Positions 23,451 through 33,051 are shown, numbered from the stretch's first letter. The stretch is DNA of 46,670 bases from an uncultured Bacilli bacterium (GCA_947625535.1 CANQOR010000009.1:1-46670); one strand, 5' to 3'. A program made the numbers and translations. Notes: generated by a model from the letters alone, not told the origin.

Positions 23451-24626
23451 ATGGCAGAGAAAAAACTAAATGGAACAGTTATAGTAACCTATAGATGTAA
23501 TGCTAGATGTACTATGTGTAATAGATATAAATGTCCATCAAAACCAGAAGAAGAATTAAGTATAGAAACAATAAAAAAATTACCAAAAATGTATTTTACT
23601 AATATAACAGGTGGAGAACCTTTTATAAGAGAAGATTTACCAGATATAGTAAGAGAACTATATAAAAAATCAGATCGTATAGTAATATCTACTAATGGTT
23701 TCTTTACTGATAGAATTATTAAATTATGTGAAGAGTTCCCTAATGTAGGTATTAGAATATCAATTGAAGGATTAGAAGAAACAAATAACAAAATAAGAGG
23801 ATTAAAAGATGGCTTCAATAAAGGTTATTCAACATTAAAAAAATTAGTTGAAATGAAACATCCAGATGTTGGATTTGGTATGACAGTTCAAGATGCTAAT
23901 GCTAAAGATTTGGTAGATTTATATAAATTATCAGATGAACTTAACATGGAATTCGCAACTGCTTCTTTACATAATAGTTTTTATTTTGTTGAAGCTAAAA
24001 ATATTATTCATGATAGACCAATGGTTGCTAAAGAATTTGAAAAGTTAATAAATGAACTTTTAAATTCTAATTCACCTAAAAAATGGTTTAGAGCTTACTT
24101 TAATCATGGATTAATAAATTATATTTATGGTCAAAAAAGATTACTTCCTTGTGATATGGCTTTTGATACATTTTTTATTGATCCATATGGAGATGTAATG
24201 CCATGTAATGGTACTAAAGATAAAGAAGTAATGGGAAATTTAAATGAGCAATCATGGGATGAATTATGGAATTCAAATCAGGCAGAAAAAGTTAGAAATA
24301 AAGTTAGACATTGTGATAGACAATGCTGGATGATTGGTTCCGTTTCTCCAGCAATGCACAAATATATCTGGGTACCAGCTTGGTGGGTTATTAAGCATAA
24401 ATTCTTAAGATTCTTTAAAAAAGAAAAATATTCTATGTATGAAAATAAAATAGTTAGAGATTTTAGAGATGGAAAAGTAACAAAAGAAGAATTAGATGCA
24501 TGCTCAACATGTGATATGAATTGTGTTGTAAATAATGGCTTATCTGAAGCTTCTAAAGAACAATTAAAAAATAAAACTGGCGAAGAAATTGTAGAAGCTG
24601 ACTTAAAAAAACAAATGAAGAAATAG
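23451..24626 (+). CDS. radical SAM/SPASM-type protein
   Basis: A 391-residue protein with the radical SAM cluster motif CNARCTMC (Cys16, Cys20, Cys23), a TGGEPF SAM-binding motif, and C-terminal Cys residues (LLPCDMAF, VMPCNGTKD, CDRQCW and DACSTCDMNC) that fit an auxiliary iron-sulfur SPASM or twitch domain. The start at 23451 is set by TAGGAGTG (23437-23444). Radical SAM enzymes in polysaccharide clusters can epimerise or rearrange sugars or modify a co-secreted compound; no substrate can be named. It lies between two GT4 genes with short spacings, so it belongs to module 2. Confidence 0.82.
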   Translation: MAEKKLNGTVIVTYRCNARCTMCNRYKCPSKPEEELSIETIKKLPKMYFTNITGGEPFIREDLPDIVRELYKKSDRIVISTNGFFTDRIIKLCEEFPNVGIRISIEGLEETNNKIRGLKDGFNKGYSTLKKLVEMKHPDVGFGMTVQDANAKDLVDLYKLSDELNMEFATASLHNSFYFVEAKNIIHDRPMVAKEFEKLINELLNSNSPKKWFRAYFNHGLINYIYGQKRLLPCDMAFDTFFIDPYGDVMPCNGTKDKEVMGNLNEQSWDELWNSNQAEKVRNKVRHCDRQCWMIGSVSPAMHKYIWVPAWWVIKHKFLRFFKKEKYSMYENKIVRDFRDGKVTKEELDACSTCDMNCVVNNGLSEASKEQLKNKTGEEIVEADLKKQMKK

Positions 24627-24640
24627 TAAGGTGATAAAAA

Positions 24641-25786
24641 ATGTATAGAGTTGCTTTAATTAGATCAGCTTCTTCTAAAGTTTCTAAAAACCAATACAAT
24701 GTTCAAGAAATTGGTTTAGCTAAAATATTAACAGAATTAGGAATGATTGTTGATATCTTTTTGATAAGTGATACAAATGAAACATACTCTGAAAAATGTG
24801 GTAAAAATGATAATGCAACTATCTATTGGTTAAAAGGCATTAAAATACCAGGACAGCAAGGATATTATAAAGATTTAATTCCTATTTTGAAAAAAAATAA
24901 ATATGATGTCATAGAAGCATTAGATGATAGTCAAATAACAACTGTATTAGTTAGTAATTACTGTAAAAAAAATGGTATAAAATTCATTTTATGGCAAGGA
25001 ATGTATGAAAATTATCCAGAAACATATAAAAGAGTAATACAATTTTTCTATGATTTATTAATATTGCCTGTTTTAAGAAAAAATACAAAGTATTGTATAG
25101 CAAAAACAAACTCAGCTAAAGAATATCTTCTTTCTAAAAAATTTAAAAACATAACAGTTATTCCTGTTGGGTTAGAAACATCAAATTTTCAAAAAAATAA
25201 AGACATAGATTATAGAGAAAAATTAAATATTCCAAAAAATCACAAAATATTACTATATATTGGTAAAGTTGAAGAAAGAAGAAAACCTATTTTTTGTATG
25301 AAATTATACAAAAAAATTAAAGATGAATATAAAAATACAAGTTTAGTATATGTTGGTAGTGGACCTATGTTAGAAGAGACAAAGGAATATGCCAAATCTT
25401 TAAAATTAAAAGATATTCATTTTATAGAAAAATTGCCTCAAAGTGAACTTCAATCATTATATAAAGAAAGTAGTCTCTTTATTTTGCCTACCAGATACGA
25501 AATATTTGGAATGGTATTATTAGAATCAATGTATTTTGGAACACCTGTAATAACATATAAAGCAGCAGGTCCTTTAGATGTCGTCGAAAATGAAAAAGAT
25601 GGTATTGTAATGGACAATTTTGAAATAGAAAATTGGTTTAATAAGGTCAAAGAGTTAATTTATGAAAAAGATTTAAGTAATACAATGGGTAAAAAAGCTC
25701 AAGAAAAGATAAAGTCAAATTATTTATGGAAAGATATTGGGAAAAGATATTATAAAGAATTTGAAAAAATAATATCAAAAAATTAA
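24641..25786 (+). CDS. GT4-family glycosyltransferase, module 2
   Basis: A 381-residue GT-B protein. The C-terminal domain starts at KILLYIGKVEERRKPIFCMKLY and carries the sugar-nucleotide site SSLFILPTRYEIFGMVLLESMYFGTPVI, with the E-x7-E motif. The N-terminal acceptor domain is more divergent, with IRSASSKVSKNQYNVQEIGLAKIL. It probably adds one sugar of the module 2 repeat unit. AAGGTGA precedes the ATG. Confidence 0.88.
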   Translation: MYRVALIRSASSKVSKNQYNVQEIGLAKILTELGMIVDIFLISDTNETYSEKCGKNDNATIYWLKGIKIPGQQGYYKDLIPILKKNKYDVIEALDDSQITTVLVSNYCKKNGIKFILWQGMYENYPETYKRVIQFFYDLLILPVLRKNTKYCIAKTNSAKEYLLSKKFKNITVIPVGLETSNFQKNKDIDYREKLNIPKNHKILLYIGKVEERRKPIFCMKLYKKIKDEYKNTSLVYVGSGPMLEETKEYAKSLKLKDIHFIEKLPQSELQSLYKESSLFILPTRYEIFGMVLLESMYFGTPVITYKAAGPLDVVENEKDGIVMDNFEIENWFNKVKELIYEKDLSNTMGKKAQEKIKSNYLWKDIGKRYYKEFEKIISKN

Positions 25787-25816
25787 TTTAGATACTAATA
25801 GAAAAGGTGTTGAGTT

Positions 25817-26611
25817 ATGAAAAAAGGAGAAAATTCAAATATATATAATTTATTATGGACTGGGGGATTTGATTCGACATATAGATTAATAGAATTATCT
25901 ATGAGAGATGTAGTAATACAACCAATGTATGTTATAGATCCAGGAAGATCTTCTATTAAATATGAAGAGAAAGCTAGAGAAAAAATATTAGATATGCTTT
26001 CTAAAAAAGAAAAAACAAAAGCAAAAATTTTGCCTATAAAAAAAATAAAATTAGAAGATATTCCTAAAAATGAAGAAATAGAAAAAGCCTATCAATTATT
26101 TAAAGAAGAAGCAGAGATGGGATCACAACATGAGTGGTTAGCACGTTTAGCATTGCAATATAACGGACTAGAAATTTGTATAGAAAAAGCTTTAGGAGAA
26201 CATGCACCAGTTAGAAATTCAATATTAAATCATGGTAAATTAATAAAGACTGATGACGGATATATAGTTGATAAAGATAATTCTTCAAAAGAATTAAATT
26301 TAATATTAGGGAACTTAAGATTGCCTATTTTTGATAAGACAAATTTAGAAATGGTTGAAGATATCAAAAAATGGGGATACGAAGATGTAATAAAAAATAT
26401 ATGGTTTTGTTACACTCCAATTGATGGTAAGCCTTGTGGTGTATGCAATCCTTGTAGTACTAAGGTGGATTCTAAAATGACATTTTTACTACCTGATATT
26501 GCCGTAAAAAGAAATTTAAGAATGAAAAAAATCGGTAAAGTTTTTGGTCACAAAGGCAAAAGAATTTATTCAATATTTGTTAGAAAGATAAGTGGGAAAA
26601 TATGGAAATAG
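25817..26611 (+). CDS. QueC-like PP-loop ATPase of polysaccharide operon
   Basis: A 264-residue protein. The N-terminus has a PP-loop in the variant form LLWTGGFDSTYRL (residues 12-24; usual SGGxDS), and the C-terminus has four cysteines WFC-x8-C-x2-C-x2-C (Cys198, 207, 210, 213), as in the zinc site of QueC (7-cyano-7-deazaguanine synthase). QueC adenylates and amidates carboxy-deazaguanine to the nitrile. No queD, queE or folE partner is nearby, and the gene is embedded among glycosyltransferases, so it may act on another carboxylate, for instance amidating a uronic acid; that is inference. Its end overlaps the next small gene by 10 bases. Confidence 0.75.
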   Translation: MKKGENSNIYNLLWTGGFDSTYRLIELSMRDVVIQPMYVIDPGRSSIKYEEKAREKILDMLSKKEKTKAKILPIKKIKLEDIPKNEEIEKAYQLFKEEAEMGSQHEWLARLALQYNGLEICIEKALGEHAPVRNSILNHGKLIKTDDGYIVDKDNSSKELNLILGNLRLPIFDKTNLEMVEDIKKWGYEDVIKNIWFCYTPIDGKPCGVCNPCSTKVDSKMTFLLPDIAVKRNLRMKKIGKVFGHKGKRIYSIFVRKISGKIWK

Positions 26612-26721
26612 TTTTATCAATTTGCTTTGGCTTATGGTTTTTTATGGGCGCTATTTTTTATGGTATCTTCACTAAGCCTGAAAAGAATACAAAAAGAAAA
26701 GGAGATGTAAATAAAAAATGA
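26602..26721 (+). CDS. 39-residue single-span membrane protein, symporter small accessory-type
   Basis: A short frame that overlaps the end of the QueC-like gene and whose TGA shares ATGA with the start of the symporter at 26718. The product MEIVLSICFGLWFFMGAIFYG then a basic, polar tail is one transmembrane helix with a cytoplasmic C-terminus. Small one-helix proteins of this kind are encoded directly before some sodium/solute symporters, and the tight coupling supports the same role here. It carries GTGGG upstream as a modest ribosome-binding site. Confidence 0.65.
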   Translation: MEIVLSICFGLWFFMGAIFYGIFTKPEKNTKRKGDVNKK

Positions 26722-28319
26722 ATAATATGTATGCTATTGGAGTAGCTATAGCAATAGTTGTTTTTATACTTGTTGGTGTAATAGCTGGTCGCAAAGTAAA
26801 AAATACAGATGACTACTATGTCGCTGGTAGAAAAGCTCCTACTATTTTAATTGTAGGATCATTAATTGCTTCTTTCTTAAGCACAGGAGCATTTTTAGGA
26901 GATACAGGAGAAGTCTATAGTGGATTTTTCATGGGTATAGTTATTGTTGGAATTTTGCAAGCATCAGGTTATGTATATGGTGCAGGATTATTTGGAAAAT
27001 ATATTAGGAGAAGTGAAGTTAATACAATTCCTGAATTTTTTGGTAAAAGATTTAATTCATCAAGAGTTCGTAAATTAGCTTCAATAACTTTAATTGTTGC
27101 AGTAGTTGCATATTTATTATCTGCCATTCAAGGTGTTTCAACTTTAATGTCAACAATTACAGGATTAGATTACAAATGGGCTGTTTTAATTGCTTGGTTC
27201 TCATTTACAATATTTACTGTATATTCAGGTTCAAAAGGAGTTTTAATAACTGATACTATTATGTTTTTAGTATTCTTATGTGGTGCTTTAATTGGAGTTC
27301 CTTTCATAGTTAGCCATGCTGGTGGTTGGTTTGAAGCAATTTCAACATTAGCAACATCATCATCAAATCCTGGAATAATTTCATGGACTAATAATTTAAG
27401 TTATTTATATCCTACAGGAGTACAAAATCTAATTTGGGCTATTACCTATGGAATCGTATGGGCAATTGTAGTAATGATTAGCCCATGGCAAACAAGTAGA
27501 TATCTTATGGCTAAAAATGAACATACAATAATGAGATCGTCTATCTGGGCTTCTATAGGAGTTACAGTAGTAACAATGGCTTTATATTTCTCAGCTGCAT
27601 TTATATATAAAATAAATCCAGGATTAAATGACTCAAGCACAGCAATGATTTGGGCTGCTATGAATTGTATGCCAACAATTATTGGTGTAATTTTATTAAC
27701 TGGAATTCTATCAGCAGGAATATCTTCAGCGTCAACTTTCTTATCATTAATAGGTTCATCATTAACAAACGATATAATAACAAAATACAATGATGCACCA
27801 GTAGAAAAAGCTTTAAAAGTATCAAGAATCGGAATGTGCTTTGTTAGTATCATCGTCCTAATTTTAGCATTTTTTAATCCACCACAAATCTTTTGGATTA
27901 TGTATTTTGGTGGAACAGTTATAGCTAGTTCTTGGGGAATTGTTGCTATAGTAAGTATTTGGAGTAAAAAAATAAGTGAATCAGGTGCTTTCTGGGGAAT
28001 GCTTTTAGGTTTCTTAGGATGCGTAATTCCTAAAACAATATCAGCAATTAAAGGAATCACATTACCTATTTATTTAGATCCTTTCTTTATTGGTCTAGTA
28101 CTAAGTTTAGTAGGTATTGTAATAGGAAGTTTAGTTAAAAAAGCAACAAAAGAGAATATTCGTTTTGTTGAAAAAATTCATGTCCGTCCAAATACAGAAA
28201 AAGATGAACAAGAAGATAGAAAAACTCATAATCTTTTATACGTATATGCTGTATTTAGTATATTATTAAGTTTATTCTTCATATTTGCATATGCAATACC
28301 ATACTTAAAATCTTTATAG
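26718..28319 (+). CDS. sodium:solute symporter (SSS) family transporter
   Basis: A 533-residue protein with about thirteen membrane helices. Typical SSS features are NTDDYYVAGRKAPTILIVGSLIASFLSTGAFLGDTGEVY near the N-terminus, a discontinuous first core helix and the GILSAGISSASTFLSLIGSSLTND motif in the eighth core helix, which holds sodium-site serines. SSS proteins take up sugars, sialic acids, amino acids or small carboxylates with sodium. Its place inside a polysaccharide operon is unusual; it may import a building block or acyl donor used in the module. The preceding small protein is translationally coupled. Confidence 0.88.
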   Translation: MNNMYAIGVAIAIVVFILVGVIAGRKVKNTDDYYVAGRKAPTILIVGSLIASFLSTGAFLGDTGEVYSGFFMGIVIVGILQASGYVYGAGLFGKYIRRSEVNTIPEFFGKRFNSSRVRKLASITLIVAVVAYLLSAIQGVSTLMSTITGLDYKWAVLIAWFSFTIFTVYSGSKGVLITDTIMFLVFLCGALIGVPFIVSHAGGWFEAISTLATSSSNPGIISWTNNLSYLYPTGVQNLIWAITYGIVWAIVVMISPWQTSRYLMAKNEHTIMRSSIWASIGVTVVTMALYFSAAFIYKINPGLNDSSTAMIWAAMNCMPTIIGVILLTGILSAGISSASTFLSLIGSSLTNDIITKYNDAPVEKALKVSRIGMCFVSIIVLILAFFNPPQIFWIMYFGGTVIASSWGIVAIVSIWSKKISESGAFWGMLLGFLGCVIPKTISAIKGITLPIYLDPFFIGLVLSLVGIVIGSLVKKATKENIRFVEKIHVRPNTEKDEQEDRKTHNLLYVYAVFSILLSLFFIFAYAIPYLKSL

Positions 28320-28493
28320 TTGTAAATTTTTTGAGTATTTATAATACTTAAAATAAATATTATTAAAAAATATGTACTTTAGAATAAAATAGGGAAAAAT
28401 TTGCTTATGTATAATAATATTTATTTTATAGTTGAAAAATAAGACTATATTTATAAATAATTATACTTTTACAAATTTGGCGAGGTGATATTG

Positions 28494-29582
28494 TTGACAA
28501 AAAGAAAAACAAATATAGAAAATTTTATATTTTATATTTTTTGGAGTATCTTGTTAGTAGGAAAAGGATTAGGTTTAAATTCCAAAGATACAATTTATAT
28601 ATATATGACATATTCAGCTGTCATTTTTGCAGCCTTAAAACTTTTTATTACTAAATGGACAAAAAAAGAATTAATGGTTACTGTACTCTTAAATGTATTA
28701 GGTATTACTATTTGGTATTTCAGTAAAGATGCAGCAGCCCTTCTTTTGACAATAACAATAACTTCGTTAAAAGGAATAGATATAAAAAAAGTTTTAAATT
28801 ATAGTTTATTAATCTTGGCAAGTTTATTTATTGTTAAAGTAACTCTTGCTCTCAATGGTATCATAGACAAACAAATGTTAATAAGATATGATTCAGGAAA
28901 TGTTCACACTGTTAGATATGCTTTAGGATATATACATCCAAATGCTACACAATCTATGGTGTTTGTTATTTTTTCTTTAATAATATTGAAATATAAAAAT
29001 AAAATAAAAGTTATTCATTATATTATTATGTTTTTGATTAATTACTGGATGTTTAGATATACAAATTCTAGAACTGGTTTCTTAGTTACTACATCCTTAT
29101 TATTAATAACTTGGTTATATTCTAGGAAATGGAATGATAGTATAAAAGGAATGATTTATTGGTTTTCAGAAAGAAGTTACATAATAGGCGCTATGATTAG
29201 CTTGATTATATGTTTTTCTTTTTCCAAGTTTACTATTTTATTAAAATACACAACCTTAGCATCTAGAGTAATAACAGCAATTAACACAATTAATACTCAC
29301 GGATTTCCCTTGTTTGGTTTTCCGAATATTGTTACAGACTGGGGTTATATTAGCATGCTATATGATAAAGGAATAATATTTTTTGTATTATTTATAATTT
29401 CAATGAGTAAATTATTAATGTATTTTAAAGAAAAAAATGATACCTACTCTGTAGCTGTATTTGTAAGTATAGCTATATATACATTGACTGAAGCATATTT
29501 TTCGTCAATTGTAGTAAACATACCTTTACTTTATCTAGGAATTTTGCTACACGGTAATAGTTTTAAAAAAGAAACAATATAA
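28494..29582 (+). CDS. Wzy-type polysaccharide polymerase, module 2
   Basis: About 362 residues with about ten to eleven membrane helices. The stretch RYDSGNVHTVRYALGYIHPNATQSMVF and later NSRTGFLVT and GFPLFGFPNIVTDWGYISMLYDKGIIFF match the streptococcal-type Wzy pattern, with a long outer loop. The start is taken as TTG 28494, six bases after GAGGTG; TTG 28491 or GTG 28485 are less well spaced. It would polymerise the module 2 repeat unit and is unrelated in detail to the polymerase at 13218-14444. Confidence 0.78.
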   Translation: MTKRKTNIENFIFYIFWSILLVGKGLGLNSKDTIYIYMTYSAVIFAALKLFITKWTKKELMVTVLLNVLGITIWYFSKDAAALLLTITITSLKGIDIKKVLNYSLLILASLFIVKVTLALNGIIDKQMLIRYDSGNVHTVRYALGYIHPNATQSMVFVIFSLIILKYKNKIKVIHYIIMFLINYWMFRYTNSRTGFLVTTSLLLITWLYSRKWNDSIKGMIYWFSERSYIIGAMISLIICFSFSKFTILLKYTTLASRVITAINTINTHGFPLFGFPNIVTDWGYISMLYDKGIIFFVLFIISMSKLLMYFKEKNDTYSVAVFVSIAIYTLTEAYFSSIVVNIPLLYLGILLHGNSFKKETI

Positions 29583-29614
29583 TTTTAATACTGTATATAA
29601 AAAGGAGTAAAAAT

Positions 29615-30673
29615 ATGAATGCTGTAAAATCTAATCAAAGAATTAAATGGATAGATATCGCAAAAGGAATAGGAATAATATTAGTAGTTTTAGGACATTC
29701 ACCTAGAGATGAAATGAGAGTTTCTTTTTTATCGATTGAATATATGTATCAAATCATTTATACATTTCATATGGGATTATTCTTTTTTATATCTGGTTAT
29801 ATATACTATAATAATAAAAATAAAAAAAATAATGAACTAATTAAAGCAATAAAAACATTACTGGTACCTTGGATTGCATACACACTTATTATTTATTTAT
29901 TATTTTATTCTGCTAGTCTAATACCTTATTTCAAAAATGTATTAGGTAATCAACGTGTACCATTTTATTATTATTTATTTCAAAGTTTTTCCGGCAATAA
30001 TCCGTATTCTTTTCATTTATGGTTTATCTATGTTTTGTTTTTCATAAATGTTATTATTTATTTTTACAACAGAATCATAAAAAAAGAAAGTTTTAAAAAG
30101 TATTACATATTAATAGTTATTTCTTTCACATTATATATTATTTTTAAAAAAATATTTTTAATAAGTTTTATATTTAGATTTTTGATTTTCTTTAATTTAG
30201 GTATTTTATTTAAAAAAAATGAAAAATTTACGAAAAAAAATAATGGTGTTTATATCTTATTAGGAAGTATACTTCTAAGTATTTTCTTTATTTTTCTTGA
30301 AAAAAGTATAAGTAATAATACCTTAATTTATAGTATAATTAACAATTTTAGAATATATATAATTAGTTATATTTTAATATTATCAATTATTAATATATCA
30401 TATACTTTGAATAGTAACAAAATGCTGGAATATCTCGGGAAAAATTCTTATAACATATATCTATTACATCAACCATTTTGCTGTGGCTTCGTAGGAATTT
30501 TACTTTTAAAATTTCTTAGTTTAAATTTTATGAACTCAATTATCATAATGATTATATGTTTTTTAATAAGTTTTACTTTACCACTACTATTTATGTACAT
30601 TGTAAGTAAATGTAAGTTATCAAACCTAATGAATAAAATTTTTAATTTAAAATATTTTTCATATAATAAATGA
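29615..30673 (+). CDS. acyltransferase family 3 membrane protein, module 2
   Basis: A 352-residue protein with about ten membrane helices and the acyltransferase-3 N-terminal signature IKWIDIAKGIGIILVVLGHSP (conserved His about residue 32), then FHMGLFFFISGYIY and the late LGKNSYNIYLLHQPF helix. It is likely to O-acylate the module 2 polysaccharide. AAAGGAG precedes the ATG. Very AT-rich and Lys/Ile/Asn-rich, as are its neighbours. Confidence 0.85.
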   Translation: MNAVKSNQRIKWIDIAKGIGIILVVLGHSPRDEMRVSFLSIEYMYQIIYTFHMGLFFFISGYIYYNNKNKKNNELIKAIKTLLVPWIAYTLIIYLLFYSASLIPYFKNVLGNQRVPFYYYLFQSFSGNNPYSFHLWFIYVLFFINVIIYFYNRIIKKESFKKYYILIVISFTLYIIFKKIFLISFIFRFLIFFNLGILFKKNEKFTKKNNGVYILLGSILLSIFFIFLEKSISNNTLIYSIINNFRIYIISYILILSIINISYTLNSNKMLEYLGKNSYNIYLLHQPFCCGFVGILLLKFLSLNFMNSIIIMIICFLISFTLPLLFMYIVSKCKLSNLMNKIFNLKYFSYNK

Positions 30674-30733
30674 ATATTATAAATCAATTAATCATGAGAG
30701 TAGAAACAATAATATAAAAAGAGGATGAATATT

Positions 30734-31576
30734 ATGAAAAAAATGATAAAAACAATACTTTACTATTTTCCAAGAAAAATAGTAACTAAGATTAGATATA
30801 GAATTTCTACAGGTAAAAAATTAGATTTAAATAATCCTAAAGATTTTAATGAAAAAATAATGTATTTAATGTTAGCTGAATTTAGTGAAAAAGAAACTGA
30901 ATGTGCAGATAAATATCTTGTTAGAAAATATGTAAAAAGTAAAGGATTAGAAAATAATTTAACTAAATTATATAAAAAATATAATAAAGCTAGTGAAATC
31001 GATTTTAAAGAATTACCTAATAAATGTGTACTAAAACCAAACAATGGATGTGGATCAGTATATATAATAGATAAGAAAAATATGGATTCAAATCAAGAAA
31101 AAAGTATTATTAAAAATTTAGATAAGTCTCTGTCCAAAAATTATGCTAAAGAAACGTTGGAATATCAATATAGTAAAATAAAACCATGCATTATTTGCGA
31201 AGAATATTTAGAAGAAGAAAAGAAAATAATGCCAACGGATTATAAAATATTTTGTTTTAATGGGAAAGCAAAATTTTTATTAGTATGTGGTGATAGAGAT
31301 ACAAAGGTAAAAAAAGTATATTATGATTTAAATTGGGAAAAAATGAATTGCACAAAAAAGGCGCAAGACGGAGAATTTAATAAACCTAAAAATTTTAATG
31401 AAATGATTAAAATAGCAGAAAAATTATCTGAAGATTTTAAATTTGTAAGAGTTGACCTATATAATATAGATGGAAAAATATATTTTGGAGAACTTACTTT
31501 TACTCCAAGAGGTGGAATCAATAATACAATTAAACAGGAATTTTTAGATGAATGGGGAAATATGATAAAAATTTAA
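30734..31576 (+). CDS. TupA-type ATP-grasp protein of polysaccharide operon
   Basis: A 280-residue protein with motifs of the ATP-grasp TupA-like family: LNNPKDFNEKIMYLML at the start, KCVLKPNNGCGSVYII (ATP-binding lysine), CIICEEYLEE, DYKIFCFNGKAKFLLV and the terminal metal-ligand block FVRVDLYNIDGKIYFGELTFTPRGG. Named after TupA of the teichuronopeptide, which links polyglutamate and glucuronate, so it may attach an amino acid or other group to a sugar carboxylate. A uronic-acid pathway is present (Ugd, epimerase). The start at 30734 is nine bases after GAGG. Confidence 0.82.
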   Translation: MKKMIKTILYYFPRKIVTKIRYRISTGKKLDLNNPKDFNEKIMYLMLAEFSEKETECADKYLVRKYVKSKGLENNLTKLYKKYNKASEIDFKELPNKCVLKPNNGCGSVYIIDKKNMDSNQEKSIIKNLDKSLSKNYAKETLEYQYSKIKPCIICEEYLEEEKKIMPTDYKIFCFNGKAKFLLVCGDRDTKVKKVYYDLNWEKMNCTKKAQDGEFNKPKNFNEMIKIAEKLSEDFKFVRVDLYNIDGKIYFGELTFTPRGGINNTIKQEFLDEWGNMIKI

Positions 31577-31602
31577 TAATACTTTAAAATGGAGTGGTAC
31601 AT

Positions 31603-33045
31603 ATGTCGAGTATAAAGAAAAATTTAGGATACCAAATTGCATATCAAATTTTAGTATCTATATTACCATTTATAACATCTCCATATATATCTAGAGTTCT
31701 TGGTGCTGAATGTATAGGAATATATGCTTATACATATTCGATTGTATATTATTTTAAAATCTTTGCTACATTAGGTATAACAAACTATGGAAATAGACTA
31801 ATTGCTAAATCTAGAAGTAGTCAAAAAGAAGTGGATAAAGCTTTTTCTAGCTTATATGCACTTCACTTCATGTTGTCAGTTTTTATTATTATTCTTTATA
31901 TAATTTTTATAATTCTTTTCCCTATAAAAAATAAAATCATATCATTAATTCAGTCTATATATTTAATTGCAGAATTAATGGATGTAAGTTGGTTTTTCTT
32001 TGGAATGGAAAAATTTAAACTTACAGTAACAAGAAATGCCTTAGTAAAAATTTTAACTGCTATTAGCATATTTGTATTTGTAAAAACAGGAACAGATTTA
32101 TGGAAATATGTTTTAATACTTGCTCTTGGCACTTTATTTGGCAATGCTTCTATGTGGTTTTTTCTACCTAAATATGTCAAACGTTATAAATTTTCAATTA
32201 AAGATGTATTAGTACATATTAAACCGATGCTTGTATTGTTTTTGTCAGTCATAGCATTATCAATATATAATATAATGGATAAAATAATGATTGGAGCAAT
32301 GAGCTCAATGGAACAACTCGGATATTATGAAAATGCTTATAAATTAATAGAATTTCCAGAAGGATTCATATTAGCATTAGGATCTGTTATGCTTCCAAAA
32401 ATGTCTTATTTAATAGCTAATGGAAATACAAAAGATTTTCAAAATTATTTTTCAAAATCATTACGTTTTTCATTTATTTTATCATCTGTAATAGCTTGTG
32501 GAGTAGCATCTATTGCCAAAGACTTTTCCATAATTTTTTGGGGCAAAAATTTTGCTGAATGTGGAAATATAATTATAATCATGTCTTTTGCAATAATTGC
32601 TAAAGCATTCTCAGATATAATAAGAACACATTATTTACTTCCAAAAGAAAGAGATAAAGTATATTTAACGGCTGTTTCAATTGGTGCAATAATAAATGTC
32701 ATTTTAAATCTTCTTTTAATTCCAAAATATGGAGCAGCAGGAGCAGGATTCGCCACGCTAGTAACAAGCGTTATAGTTAGTGTAATATATATAATAGATG
32801 CTAGAAAGTTAATAGATTTTAAAAATACTTTTATAACATCATTACCTTATATAATAATTTCAGTGCTAATGATTTTAATAGTAAATTACATAAATGTATT
32901 TATAAATTTATCTATTTTAAGAATAGTAGTAAAAGTGCTTACTGGTATGATATTTTGGGGAATTCTATGCTTAAGTTATGCTTTAATAACTAAAGATAAA
33001 CTTATATTAGAAAATATTGAGAAAATATTTAAAAGAAAAAACTAA
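31603..33045 (+). CDS. Wzx-type flippase, module 2
   Basis: A 480-residue protein with about fourteen membrane helices of the oligosaccharide flippase family. The N-terminus NLGYQIAYQILVSILPFITSPYISRVLGAECIGIYAYTYSIVYYF is highly typical, as is the later KPMLVLFLSVIALSIYNIMDKIMIGAMSSMEQLGYYENAYK. It exports the module 2 lipid-linked repeat unit. The ATG at 31603 follows GGAGTGG. Last gene of module 2 before a strong terminator. Confidence 0.92.
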   Translation: MSSIKKNLGYQIAYQILVSILPFITSPYISRVLGAECIGIYAYTYSIVYYFKIFATLGITNYGNRLIAKSRSSQKEVDKAFSSLYALHFMLSVFIIILYIIFIILFPIKNKIISLIQSIYLIAELMDVSWFFFGMEKFKLTVTRNALVKILTAISIFVFVKTGTDLWKYVLILALGTLFGNASMWFFLPKYVKRYKFSIKDVLVHIKPMLVLFLSVIALSIYNIMDKIMIGAMSSMEQLGYYENAYKLIEFPEGFILALGSVMLPKMSYLIANGNTKDFQNYFSKSLRFSFILSSVIACGVASIAKDFSIIFWGKNFAECGNIIIIMSFAIIAKAFSDIIRTHYLLPKERDKVYLTAVSIGAIINVILNLLLIPKYGAAGAGFATLVTSVIVSVIYIIDARKLIDFKNTFITSLPYIIISVLMILIVNYINVFINLSILRIVVKVLTGMIFWGILCLSYALITKDKLILENIEKIFKRKN

Positions 33046-33051
33046 ATAATT

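Noticed and set aside
27446..28060. 204-codon minus-strand frame
   Set aside because: Antisense shadow of the SSS symporter; the plus-strand protein has clear family motifs over the whole stretch.
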